A stretch of 64,000 nt of DNA from Methanosarcina sp. (GCF_028693135.1 NZ_JAQUVZ010000012.1:41794-105793); one strand, 5' to 3'; positions 11,094-18,938 are shown, counted from the first letter of the stretch. Made by a program: numbers and translations. Notes: a model not told the origin generated them from the letters alone.

Positions 11094-11834
11094 TCATTCC
11101 CTTGCATAGTATTGACTGTATTTTTTCAGTAACTGCACAATCTGATCGAGGTCCATTGTAGTTGTGACCAGGGGTACACGGTCTACTTCCGCCATCTTGA
11201 CTGCAACAGGTTCGACCTCTTCTTTACGGAGCCCGTGAAGCACAACAGCTCCGGGTTTCAGGTTGGTGACCCGGATAGCTACCAGGGGGGATTTTCCGGT
11301 ACTGACCTTCGTAAAGATCATGGCTCTATCTGTACTCCAGCCATAGAGCTTCTGGAATTCGTGGGAGGAAAGTTCCAGGACTGCCCGCTGGCTGTCGATG
11401 ACAGAAAAACCATATAGGGGCCTCTCAACCCCTTTATAAACAATCTCGCCTTCAATAAGGTTTACCAGTTTCGCAAGCTGTATGGGGAAAGTATACTCGT
11501 AGGTTGAGTAGATGGATTTTGAGCCGTTTTCGGCGTTAAGTATCGATTCATAGGTGTGGATCTTTTTACCTCCCCGCTCAATATCAACTTCAAGCAGGGA
11601 TTCCACGATCTTTCGGACGATCATTGTCCCTGGAGACTTTCGCCTCCCGCTTTCGTAATCACTGATAACAGAGGGAGAAACCTTAAGGTAATTTGCAATA
11701 TCGGTCTGGGATATCTCGAAGTTTAATCTCCACTTCTTCAGTGACTCTCCGGGTTTTTCGGAGAGTGTGATATCTCCAGCCATCTTTTCTGCCAGGCGGT
11801 TGCGCAGATTTTCTGAGGAATCGTTGGATGTCAT
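11094..11834 (-). CDS. HTH transcriptional regulator heading the HMG-CoA synthase operon
   Basis: The 246-residue protein carries a Cro/C1-type helix-turn-helix at about residues 32-75 (WRLNFEISQTDIANYLKVSPSVISDYESGRR). A C-terminal domain of about 150 residues (from YEYTFPIQLAKLVNLIEGEIVYKG) is conserved in archaeal predicted regulators (COG1709-like, from memory). Co-transcription with the first mevalonate enzymes suggests autogenous or lipid-precursor-responsive control; that is inference. A TATA-like element lies about 35 bases before the ATG. Confidence 0.85.
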   Translation of the reverse strand: MTSNDSSENLRNRLAEKMAGDITLSEKPGESLKKWRLNFEISQTDIANYLKVSPSVISDYESGRRKSPGTMIVRKIVESLLEVDIERGGKKIHTYESILNAENGSKSIYSTYEYTFPIQLAKLVNLIEGEIVYKGVERPLYGFSVIDSQRAVLELSSHEFQKLYGWSTDRAMIFTKVSTGKSPLVAIRVTNLKPGAVVLHGLRKEEVEPVAVKMAEVDRVPLVTTTMDLDQIVQLLKKYSQYYARE

Positions 11835-11863
11835 GACTTACTTAATCTAAGAGGAAACATTCC

Positions 11864-11875
11864 CTTATATATTTA
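11864..11875 (-). promoter_or_regulatory. TATA-box candidate for the regulator-HMGS-thiolase-DUF35 operon
   Basis: On the minus strand the sequence reads GTTAAATATATAAGG, an archaeal TATA-box match, about 30-40 bases upstream of the regulator ATG at 11834. Position only; no transcript data. Confidence 0.45.
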
Positions 11876-11934
11876 ACGAATGCGAGTTCGTCAATTGTCG
11901 CAGGAGTTTAACTATCAGGTAAGAGTGGGGTCTT

Positions 11935-12795
11935 ATGCAAAAAATTTATATCAAGTGTAAAAGAACTTACTATGTAATGCCTGCAGATTCACGGAATCCT
12001 GAGATAAGCGTTTCTGATCTTCTCCTGTATATCAACTGCCCGCGGCGCGTATACTTTGTCAGCCGTGGTTTTGAGCTGTTCCCGGAAATAAATGCTTCAA
12101 GGATTGAAAGAATGCTCTTGAAAGAGCTTTCTCTGACTTTTCCTGAAATTGTGAGGGAATGTTCGTTAAACGCCGATAACCTGTGCAAAGAACTTGAAAC
12201 TGCTTTTCTCCATGCATGTGAGGACCTCCCGCTTATGTTCCCAGCAGAATTCGCATGCATTGAAAAGGAAGTCGTTGAAGAAGGGAAGGCGCGGGCAAGA
12301 GCTAAAATTCCTGAAATCGCGGCTAACCTTTTCAGAGGGCTTGAAGAATACGGAAAAGACCCTATGCTTGCGGCACTTACGCCTGTTAAAACCGAGCCCT
12401 TTCTTTCATCTGAAAAACTTAACCTGAAGGGTGTCCCGTCCAAACTTGTCTGTTTCGAGGGCAGGAATGTCCCCTCGATTATGAAACCTGGAAATTGTCC
12501 GGTTCAGGGCGTGTGGGCCTCTGACCGGATGCATGCCGCATCCCTTGCCCTTCTCCTTGAAGCCGAGGCCGGAGGAGAAGTACCCTTTGCCTTTGTTGAA
12601 TACGTAAGTTTCGGCCTGCTCCGGAAAGTAACTATCAGAAGTTCGGACCGCAGAGAAGTTTTAAAAATTTGCAGGCGTGTGGAGAAAATAAAAGCCGGAT
12701 TCATGCCCGAGAAAAAAGAAGAAAAATTCTGTTCAGAATGCACTTTTTCAGAGCATTGTGTTTCAAATTCGTCCTTGATGTCAAAGTTTTTTTGA
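11935..12795 (+). CDS. Orphan Cas4-like RecB-family protein
   Basis: A 286-residue Cas4/DUF83-like protein. The four iron-sulfur cysteines are visible: one near the N-terminus (YINCPRRVYF) and three at the C-terminus (FCSECTFSEHCVS). SDRMHAASLALLLEAEAGGEVPFAFVEYVSFG matches the Cas4 core helix-strand. The usual nuclease residues look altered: the expected G-x-x-D reads GVPSKL, and P-x-E-x-K reads VPSIMKPG. No cas1, cas2 or repeat array is nearby, so a CRISPR role is unsupported; DNA repair or a structural role is possible. An inner ATG at 11977 (MPADSRNP) is an alternative start. Its last ~80 codons are duplicated at 14703-14946. Confidence 0.8.
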   Translation: MQKIYIKCKRTYYVMPADSRNPEISVSDLLLYINCPRRVYFVSRGFELFPEINASRIERMLLKELSLTFPEIVRECSLNADNLCKELETAFLHACEDLPLMFPAEFACIEKEVVEEGKARARAKIPEIAANLFRGLEEYGKDPMLAALTPVKTEPFLSSEKLNLKGVPSKLVCFEGRNVPSIMKPGNCPVQGVWASDRMHAASLALLLEAEAGGEVPFAFVEYVSFGLLRKVTIRSSDRREVLKICRRVEKIKAGFMPEKKEEKFCSECTFSEHCVSNSSLMSKFF

Positions 12796-12883
12796 ACCGG
12801 GAATGGACGGAAAAAGATTACAGCACAATGAAAAGGGAAAAAAGAATCTGTCCCATTTGTATGGTTGGATTTGGAGAGAACAG

Positions 12884-13486
12884 ATGAATGGTAAAAATGG
12901 GACATTAGCGCTATGTATTGCTATGGCATTGTGTCTATGTCTTATGCCATCAGCAATGGCTTCGACCGAAGAACAGCAAACCAACCAAACTAAAGATGCT
13001 GCTCAGTTAAAGATGGAGGCTTTGGAGGCTGAGCTGGGTGAAGAAGGAATGAAGGAAGTTGCGGATTACCTGGAGCTGCAGGCTTCTTTGCCTGATGTAG
13101 TGAAACGTATGCCGTATAGAGGACTTGCTTTTGCTGCTACTGATCCTGAAAGTCAAGCTATTACAATAAAATATATTGATCACTTCGATGTTTCTGAGAA
13201 GGAGAAAGAGGAGTATAAAGCTGGACTGCAGGACATCTGGGAGAGGTATCCGGATAAGATCACGAAGGATGACTATGCTTTCATGATTGAGTTGGGTCCA
13301 ATGATCGATAAAGAGGCTTTTAAGAACTATCAGGATCAGGATTATTCAAACAACAGTGATTTTGAATCTGATAATGGTAGTAGCTCAGGTGAAAATGAAT
13401 CGAGCAAAAGTAACTCTACTCTAGGCTTCGGATTATTGGGGAGCTTGACCTGCCTGTATGGAGGATGGAAACTCAGGAAAAAGTAA
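12884..13486 (+). CDS. Secreted or surface protein with signal peptide and C-terminal anchor, unknown family
   Basis: The ATG at 12884 is chosen because GGAG (12873-12876) precedes it and the frame then opens with a clean signal peptide (KNGTLALCIAMALCLCLMPSAMA, likely cut after AMA). The middle is a charged helical domain. A Ser/Asn/Asp/Glu-rich spacer (SNNSDFESDNGSSSGENESS) leads to a short hydrophobic stretch LGFGLLGSLTCLYGGW and a basic tail KLRKK. That tripartite end resembles archaeosortase-type sorting signals (inference). No catalytic motif recognised. A decayed copy of its 3' end follows the Cas4 fragment near 15049-15085. Confidence 0.75.
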   Translation: MNGKNGTLALCIAMALCLCLMPSAMASTEEQQTNQTKDAAQLKMEALEAELGEEGMKEVADYLELQASLPDVVKRMPYRGLAFAATDPESQAITIKYIDHFDVSEKEKEEYKAGLQDIWERYPDKITKDDYAFMIELGPMIDKEAFKNYQDQDYSNNSDFESDNGSSSGENESSKSNSTLGFGLLGSLTCLYGGWKLRKK

Positions 13487-13580
13487 TGAAGGACCTGGAT
13501 AACCGGATTGCTGGTAATTGGTAATCTGTAGCCTGTTGGATCGGATACACAAACTGTTGAAGCCTCTGGTTATGAAATTA

Positions 13581-13590
13581 ACCGTATATA
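13581..13590 (+). promoter_or_regulatory. TATA-box candidate for UPF0228 copy A
   Basis: ACCGTATATA lies 35 bases before the ATG at 13625, inside a ~125-base stretch (about 13465-13590) that recurs at about 15064-15189 with few differences. The same element therefore drives both paralogs. Confidence 0.5.
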
Positions 13591-13624
13591 AGCGGGATTA
13601 AAGCCATATTTTTGAGTGGTTAAT

Positions 13625-14212
13625 ATGAGTAAAGTAAATAAGAAAATCACCTTCTTTATTATTTTTCTGATTTTTGTAGTAATTATTGGATTATTTGTAA
13701 AAATGACCATTTTTACTCCAACAGTAAATCCTGGACAAGAAGAGAGAAAAGTAGCTGGGTTAATCATTCAATTTAGAGATGGGGTTAGTGAGCAGGAAGC
13801 AAAATCTATTCTCAAAAACTATAATTTAGCTAGATATAAACTGGATTTCACGGTTGATATGCCGGATAACTACTACATAATAGTAGATGAAGATAATATA
13901 ATGGATGTAAAAAGTGAATTGAGATACGAAAATTTGACTGAAGCTACTCCGGCTTTAGAAAAAGGAAATTATTACATAACTAAAAAAGGAGATTATTACA
14001 TAATTACAATAGCGGAACAAAACATTCACAATGAAAGTTTTATTGAGATGCTAAATAAATATAATCTTGAAGTGAAAAAGTTCGTCTATTGCCATGTTAT
14101 CATTACAGATCACCCAGATAGTGGGATTTCAGAGGAACGTGTGAATAAAGTAAAAAGTGAGCTTGAAATGAATGAAAACGTCTTCACTGTTTACTTTGAG
14201 TCTATTGAATAA
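13625..14212 (+). CDS. UPF0228 family protein, copy A
   Basis: A 195-residue protein with one N-terminal hydrophobic segment (ITFFIIFLIFVVIIGLFV), either an uncleaved signal or a membrane anchor. An extracytoplasmic domain follows, with two repeats of the kind KVAGLIIQF..GVSEQEAKSILKNYNL and NIHNESFIEMLNKYNLEVKKFVYC. It matches UPF0228, a family I know mainly from Methanosarcina; function unknown. Copy B at 15229-15765 shares the same architecture. Low-GC codon use differs from the surrounding housekeeping genes. Confidence 0.85.
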   Translation: MSKVNKKITFFIIFLIFVVIIGLFVKMTIFTPTVNPGQEERKVAGLIIQFRDGVSEQEAKSILKNYNLARYKLDFTVDMPDNYYIIVDEDNIMDVKSELRYENLTEATPALEKGNYYITKKGDYYIITIAEQNIHNESFIEMLNKYNLEVKKFVYCHVIITDHPDSGISEERVNKVKSELEMNENVFTVYFESIE

Positions 14213-14220
14213 TGAATATT

Positions 14221-14640
14221 TCACATTTGACAGGCAGGAAGCCCTGTTGCTTTAACGCAGGGAGGAATGCCGTCAACTTTCTGGCATTCCGTTCCACGTT
14301 TGGATTTCTCCACTCTGCTTTGGAAACGAATTTCCGTAGCAGGTAATATGGTTTTGGAAAACCGTATCCCCTCGCCAATGTTGGATATGCTTGTCAAGTG
14401 TAGCACACCGCCCCTACCTCTCAGGACTTTTAATGCTACACGATAGAGCTACAAACTGAGGAAGCATTCGCAGGTATCATGACATTTACAACGTAGTCAA
14501 TTAAGACTTAAGCTGGTCAATCAGGGCTTTTGCAAGCCACACTGCTTGAGCGTGGGGTAGTTGACATTATTTGGTAATTAATAATCTTTGCTTGTTGAGT
14601 CTGGTACTTATATATATGGAATCATTTGGGAGTTTAGATA
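14221..14640 (-). mobile_element. IS200/IS605-like relic without transposase
   Basis: On the minus strand, near 14225-14275, the sequence has the hairpin CCCTGCGTTAAAGCAACAGGG flanked by GGCATTCCT and GCTTCCTGCC. That pattern is common at IS200/IS605-type right ends. GGGGTAGTTGAC stands at 14554-14565 on the plus strand. A 61-codon minus frame at 14221-14406 has no TnpB resemblance. The relic lies between the two arms of the segmental duplication. Confidence 0.4.
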
Positions 14641-14654
14641 AGAAGGCTCTGAGG

Positions 14655-14703
14655 AAAAGCCAATGCCTTTTAAAGGTGAACCTCGCTCAATCTGTATGAC
14701 ATG
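14655..14703 (+). repeat. Copy of the leader and start of the PP-loop gene
   Basis: CCTTTTAAAGGTGAACCTCG and the bases up to GACATG repeat almost exactly the sequence just upstream of the gene at 16241 (16199-16243). The match ends at the ATG, where the Cas4-like fragment begins, so this is a recombination joint. Confidence 0.75.
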
Positions 14704-14946
14704 TTCCTTGAAGCCGAGGCCGGAGGGGAGATGCCCTTTGCCTTTGTTGAATACGTAAGTTTCGGCCTGCTCAGAAAAGTGACTATCCGAAGTTCGGACC
14801 GCAGAGAAGTTTTAAAAATCTGCAGGCGTGTGGAAAAAATAAAAGCCGGATTCATGCCTGAGAAAAAAGAAGAAAAATACTGTAAAGAATGCACATTTTC
14901 AGAACATTGTGTTTCAAATCCATCCCCGATGTCTAAGTTTTTCTAA
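14701..14946 (+). pseudogene. Duplicated C-terminal fragment of the Cas4-like gene
   Basis: Eighty codons (FLEAEAGGEMPFAFVEYVSF ... YCKECTFSEHCVSN) match the C-terminus of the gene at 11935-12795 nearly residue for residue, with mostly synonymous changes. The fragment is fused in frame to the ATG and leader copied from the PP-loop gene, so an 81-residue peptide with three cluster cysteines could be made. It lacks the N-terminal cysteine and the core nuclease fold. I treat it as a pseudogene, though the open frame is conserved. Confidence 0.8.
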
Positions 14947-15048
14947 ACCATGTAAGGGCCATTCTGGGACAGGAAGTGCCATGGGGGAATAAAAGTCTTA
15001 CAGACTGCCTTAAAATAACGCTAATCTATCAAACTATTTTTAGCTTGA

Positions 15049-15190
15049 TATGAGTGTGGAGGGTGAAAACTCAGTAAAAAGTAATGAAGGACCTGGATAA
15101 CCGGATCGCTGGCAATTGGTAATCTGTAGCCTGTTGGATCTGATACACAAACGGTTGAAGCCGCTGGTTCTGAAGTTAACCGTATATATG
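15049..15190 (+). repeat. Second arm of the intergenic duplication
   Basis: From about 15064 this repeats 13465-13590 with few substitutions (GTAATGAAGGACCTGGATAA ... TTAACCGTATATA). It includes a decayed tail of the secreted-protein gene and the TATA element ACCGTATATAT (15179-15189). Confidence 0.8.
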
Positions 15191-15217
15191 TGAGGAGTTA
15201 ATACTCCTCATTTTTTT
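15191..15217 (+). promoter_or_regulatory. Perfect palindrome plus T-run ahead of UPF0228 copy B
   Basis: TGAGGAGT (15191-15198) and ACTCCTCA (15203-15210) form a perfect inverted repeat around TAAT, followed by seven T. It lies just after the TATA box and before the GGTGAT ribosome site, where transcription should begin. It could be an operator or an early terminator. Copy A lacks it. Confidence 0.5.
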
Positions 15218-15228
15218 CGGTGATTGAT

Positions 15229-15765
15229 ATGAATAAAATTAGCAAAGTCGTAGTTGTTTTTATTGTTTCTCTGACTTTCTTAGTACTGATGATGCAATCT
15301 CAAGAAGTTAAAGTAGCTGGTTTACTTATTCAATTTGAAAATGAAACTACTGAGCCGGAAGTTCAAGCCATTCTTGAAAATTACAACATACCTGTGAATT
15401 ATACCATAGACTACAATTCTAATATTGGGCGAGGAATGTACTACATAAAAATAGATGAAGATAAAATAAATGAATTGAGGGAAGATGAAAACTGGACTTC
15501 TGTAGTTGAACTCAAAAAAGGAAATTATAACATAATTATGTTATCTGAAGAATTTGTTCCAGATGAAAGTTTTCTTACAATGCTGGACAAAAATAATCTC
15601 CAGTTGAAAAAGGCCGTCGTGTGTTATATCCATTTTGGAGATGGACCACAGAATTGGGTTGTGGGGACGAATTGTGTTCTGGAAAAGGATGCAATCAGGA
15701 TAAAAAATGAGCTTGAAACAAATGAGAAAGTTTTGATTGTAGGTCTAGATGATATTGAAGGGTAA
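15229..15765 (+). CDS. UPF0228 family protein, copy B
   Basis: Starting at ATG 15229 (GGTGAT five bases before), a 178-residue protein with an N-terminal hydrophobic segment (VVVVFIVSLTFLVLMM) and the same two-repeat layout as copy A: KVAGLLIQFENETTEPEVQAILENYNI, then FVPDESFLTMLDKNNLQLKKAVVC. The paralogs are clearly related but well diverged, while the DNA ahead of them is nearly identical, so the coding parts have evolved faster. Function unknown. Confidence 0.85.
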   Translation: MNKISKVVVVFIVSLTFLVLMMQSQEVKVAGLLIQFENETTEPEVQAILENYNIPVNYTIDYNSNIGRGMYYIKIDEDKINELREDENWTSVVELKKGNYNIIMLSEEFVPDESFLTMLDKNNLQLKKAVVCYIHFGDGPQNWVVGTNCVLEKDAIRIKNELETNEKVLIVGLDDIEG

Positions 15766-16240
15766 AAACACTGCACTGAACTATCACTGCAGAAATTATG
15801 ATACATGAATCATTAAACTTCCAGAGTAAATAAATTTATCCAAGCTAAAATTTATTATGGTGAAATTATCATGATGAATAAATCATACCAACTACTGTAT
15901 ATCGCTTTCTTCGTCATTTCTTTATCATAATCCTGATTATGCATATAATAAATAGTGACAGGAGACCATCTTAAATTACCCCCAAATATTTACGCACCCT
16001 ATGTATGAAATCAAATACAGTAAACATCATAGTTTAGATTTATATTTTAGACATTTAATGGTTTAATGCTACTTTTCCAGTTCAAATACATAAGTCCTGC
16101 CACGGCTGCAAAATAAATTCGATATTAAAACTTTTTCATAGGAAAAGCTAAAACCTTCCACAAAAATTTTTGGTCAAGCTTTTTTTTAAAAAGCTTGAGC
16201 CAAAGCCTTTTAAAGGTGAACCTCGCTCAATCTGCATGAC
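15766..16240. other. Spacer with long hairpin before the PP-loop gene
   Basis: AT-rich, about 475 bases, no gene recognised. At 16174-16198, TCAAGCTTTTT pairs with AAAAAGCTTGA around TTT, an 11-bp stem extended by TTGG and CCAA. It ends about 40 bases before the start codon and could act as a leader terminator or attenuator. Confidence 0.5.
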
Positions 16241-18145
16241 ATGTCCAAACCAGTATACCTTGGCAAAATGCTCCTGCACTGGTGCGATGCCTGCAATGTG
16301 CCTGTGCTCGGAAAACAGTGTGGGTGCGGCAATAGAGCAAAAAAAGTTGAGGTCACTCCTCCCGGCGATATTCGTCCGGCTTTTGATTATGATATAAAAC
16401 GCATAAACTCCGTTTCTGAAAAACAGTTCAATGCCCCCCTTATCCCCGAAGGGCATCTTGTGGTGCTTAACAAAGCCCCTTATGAAGACCGGATGGATGA
16501 AATTATAGTGGACGGGGAAGTCCTTGCATCTATCAGGTTTGAAATAGAAAACTGCACATGGGTCCTGCTCCCCAGGCTCGAAGGAGCAAGGCGGCTTTTT
16601 CAGGGCAGGGACAGGAAAGAGCTTAAAAAATGGGTGGTTATCGAGCCGGAAATTATGCCCTTTATCCTGAAAAAAGGGGCAAGTGTCCTTGCTCCCGGAG
16701 TCCTTGATGCAGATCCGGAAATCGAAAAAGAGGACGAGGTTGTTGTCCTTCTCCCTTCCGGAGAGGTAGTTTGCTGCGGGAGAGCCCGGCTGACAGGCAG
16801 GGAAATGATTGAAGAAAAGCGCGGAAATGCCGTAAAGCCGCGCTGGAGTGCAGAACCCGTAGCTGCAAAAACCCTTCCCCCGGGAAAGAGCTGGGATGAT
16901 GCCGTAAAAGCCAATGAGAAAATTCTTGACTCAATGATAGGGATGGCTCATTCTTTCATAAGAAACGTTTCCGGAAGTATGGACCTGAAAGTCAGTGTAT
17001 CCTATTCCGGGGGCAAGGACAGCCTTGCAGTGCTGCAGCTTGTGGATGAAACTCTGGACGATTATGAATTGATGTTTGCAGATACAGGGATTGAGTTTCC
17101 GGAAACCCTTGAAAACGTCAAAAAGGTTGCAGAATATTACGGAAAAACCCTCCGGACAGCGAGTTCAGGAGATTCGTTCTGGGAGTCTATTGGAGTTTTC
17201 GGGCCTCCGACAATGGATACGCGCTGGTGTTGCAAGATCTGTAAACTGGGACCCATTGCCAGGCTGATTGACGAAAATTATGAGGGAGGCTGCCTGAGCT
17301 TCATAGGACAGCGCCAGTACGAATCCCATGCTCGCTCCATCAGTAATAAGGTCTGGAAAAATCCCTGGGTCGGAAATCAGGTTGGAGCGTCCCCCATACA
17401 GGAATGGACAGCTCTGCATGTCTGGCTCTACCTCTTCAGGACAAAAGCTCCCTATAATCCGGCGTATGAGAAAGGTTACGATCGGATGGGCTGCTGGCTC
17501 TGCCCGTCTTCCTCCCTATCCGACTTTTTCCAGCTTGAGGAAAGTCACCCTGAACTTGCACAAAAACTCAACACCCACCTCCTGGCTTACGCAGAAAGGA
17601 TGGGACTTTCCCCGGAATGGGTAAAATACGGCTTATGGCGCTACAAACGCTACCCCAAAGTCCTGCAGGAGCTTGCGGATAGAAAGGGAATTTCCCTGCT
17701 CCCTACCCAGGAAGCTCCCGGAGAGCTCCATTTTGAAGTTGCCACAGGATACAGGCCCTGCAAAGCAGGAGGGATTTCTGCGGATGGAAGTTTCGGGCAG
17801 GCGATAGATATTGAATCTCTTGAAGAAAGCGGAATGCTCAATCCTGTAGGGAAAGCTTCCTTCATAGAAGGAGCTGCCTCTGTCGCTCTGGGGGAGTCGA
17901 GAGCCCAGGTCTTTGCTTCCGGAAATGTGAACGGAAGAAGTGAAAACGAAAAAACCCTGAAAAAGCTCATGCGAATGGTAGAGTTCTCAGTAAGAAGAGC
18001 TGTCCTCTGCCAGGGCTGCGGAGTCTGTGTAGGACACTGTGAGCACAACGCAATTGAAATGAAAGAAAAGAGAGCCTGGATCAGGGAGAGCTGCACTCAC
18101 TGCGGGGCCTGTATAGAGGTCTGCCCGCTTGTGAAATTCCTGTAA
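16241..18145 (+). CDS. PAPS/APS reductase-like PP-loop protein with zinc ribbon, PUA and ferredoxin domains
   Basis: A 634-residue multidomain protein. In order: zinc ribbon (CDAC ... CGCG, residues 15-30); a PUA-like RNA-binding domain (about 136-200, FILKKGASVLAPGVLDADPE); the PP-loop SYSGGKDS (about 254); CC near 329 and CWLC near 417, the CC...CxxC pattern that holds a 4Fe-4S cluster in APS reductases; and two C-terminal 4Fe-4S ferredoxin motifs (CQGCGVCVGHC and CTHCGACIEVC). Databases usually call such proteins PAPS reductase. The PUA domain instead suggests reductive sulfur transfer to RNA; that is inference. GGTGA lies 21 bases before the ATG, rather far. Confidence 0.85.
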   Translation: MSKPVYLGKMLLHWCDACNVPVLGKQCGCGNRAKKVEVTPPGDIRPAFDYDIKRINSVSEKQFNAPLIPEGHLVVLNKAPYEDRMDEIIVDGEVLASIRFEIENCTWVLLPRLEGARRLFQGRDRKELKKWVVIEPEIMPFILKKGASVLAPGVLDADPEIEKEDEVVVLLPSGEVVCCGRARLTGREMIEEKRGNAVKPRWSAEPVAAKTLPPGKSWDDAVKANEKILDSMIGMAHSFIRNVSGSMDLKVSVSYSGGKDSLAVLQLVDETLDDYELMFADTGIEFPETLENVKKVAEYYGKTLRTASSGDSFWESIGVFGPPTMDTRWCCKICKLGPIARLIDENYEGGCLSFIGQRQYESHARSISNKVWKNPWVGNQVGASPIQEWTALHVWLYLFRTKAPYNPAYEKGYDRMGCWLCPSSSLSDFFQLEESHPELAQKLNTHLLAYAERMGLSPEWVKYGLWRYKRYPKVLQELADRKGISLLPTQEAPGELHFEVATGYRPCKAGGISADGSFGQAIDIESLEESGMLNPVGKASFIEGAASVALGESRAQVFASGNVNGRSENEKTLKKLMRMVEFSVRRAVLCQGCGVCVGHCEHNAIEMKEKRAWIRESCTHCGACIEVCPLVKFL

Positions 18146-18683
18146 GTATTAATCCAGTGTTAAATGATCAGGTTGTCCATAATTAATCGCTTGACATTAT
18201 TCCGGGCAGCCTGACCAGTATCTCCTATTTTTTTCATGTCCTGTGCCTGTGCAGCTGATTTCTTTTTTTCTTTTCTGCATTGTGCAGAGCTGAGCCGGCT
18301 CGCCAGCCAGAGAATCTACAACAACAGGCAAACCGTCACTGCTGTTGAAATAGGCCAAAATCGAAATTCCTTCACTGACCTCAACTAAGAGATAAACTAT
18401 AGAAAACACGACGGAAGGACAAGGAAAAGCTATCAATATTTTTTAATTTGCCCTCTTGAGCGCAGCTCAGCTAAACCCCATCAAGTAGTCCTCTTGAGCG
18501 CAGCGAAAAGGACCGCGTACTCCCGAGGCGCAATTCGGGTGCCGAATCGCAATTCGGGAAGCACAACTAGGGGAGAAAAGCATATCAAAAATAAAATGAG
18601 CCTACGGCAAGGCAGGGCGGATGGACTTTAACCAGAGAAGGCGGTCTTGCGTGGGCTCCAGGTTCCGTGACCTGTAAAATGTA
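18146..18683. repeat. Spacer with short GC-rich direct repeats
   Basis: CTCTTGAGCGCAG occurs twice (about 18453 and 18491), and GCAATTCGGG twice (about 18530 and 18550), in a GC-rich block unlike the flanking AT-rich DNA. It resembles dispersed intergenic repeats of Methanosarcina, but no family is assigned. No gene was recognised. Confidence 0.4.
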
Positions 18684-18938
18684 TTACTCGGCATCAATAT
18701 TGATTTCAAAACAGCTTGCTATCTGGTTTCCCCTCCGGTATGTGCCTTTTATCTTTTGACTTCCCTGGCAAGTTACCTGAATATCCCATACATGGTATCC
18801 CACGCTTCCGGTCTTTTCCTCATCTTCAGGGACAAACATGTCCCTCATTATCTGTAAGCCGTTACTGGTTGCAATGTCCCAGCTGAATCCGCTGACTGGA
18901 TTTTCCGGAAATTGGATTGTAAACGGTTTTTTGATCAT
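18684..18938 (-). CDS. Chagasin-like cysteine protease inhibitor (I42)
   Basis: An 84-residue protein without an obvious signal peptide. It shows the three loops of the chagasin fold: NPVSGFSWDI (family NPTTGY.W), GSVGYHVWDIQV (family GxGGxxxW) and GTYRRGNQIAS (family YxRPWE, here weakly kept). Members block papain-like proteases by inserting these loops in the active site. The third loop lacks the usual RPW, so inhibitory strength is uncertain. It is isolated, with dinB upstream on the same strand after a long spacer. Confidence 0.75.
   Translation of the reverse strand: MIKKPFTIQFPENPVSGFSWDIATSNGLQIMRDMFVPEDEEKTGSVGYHVWDIQVTCQGSQKIKGTYRRGNQIASCFEINIDAE

Noticed and set aside
12803..12883. 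Longer start for the secreted protein gene
   Set aside because: The extra 27 residues precede a clean signal peptide; the ATG at 12884 has the ribosome site.
14221..14406. 61-codon frame as a TnpB remnant
   Set aside because: Its translation lacks RuvC or zinc-finger features; only the non-coding end hairpin supports an IS relic.
11935..18145. A CRISPR-Cas locus, because of the Cas4-like gene
   Set aside because: No repeat array, cas1/cas2 or effector gene; the nearby repeats are a segmental duplication.
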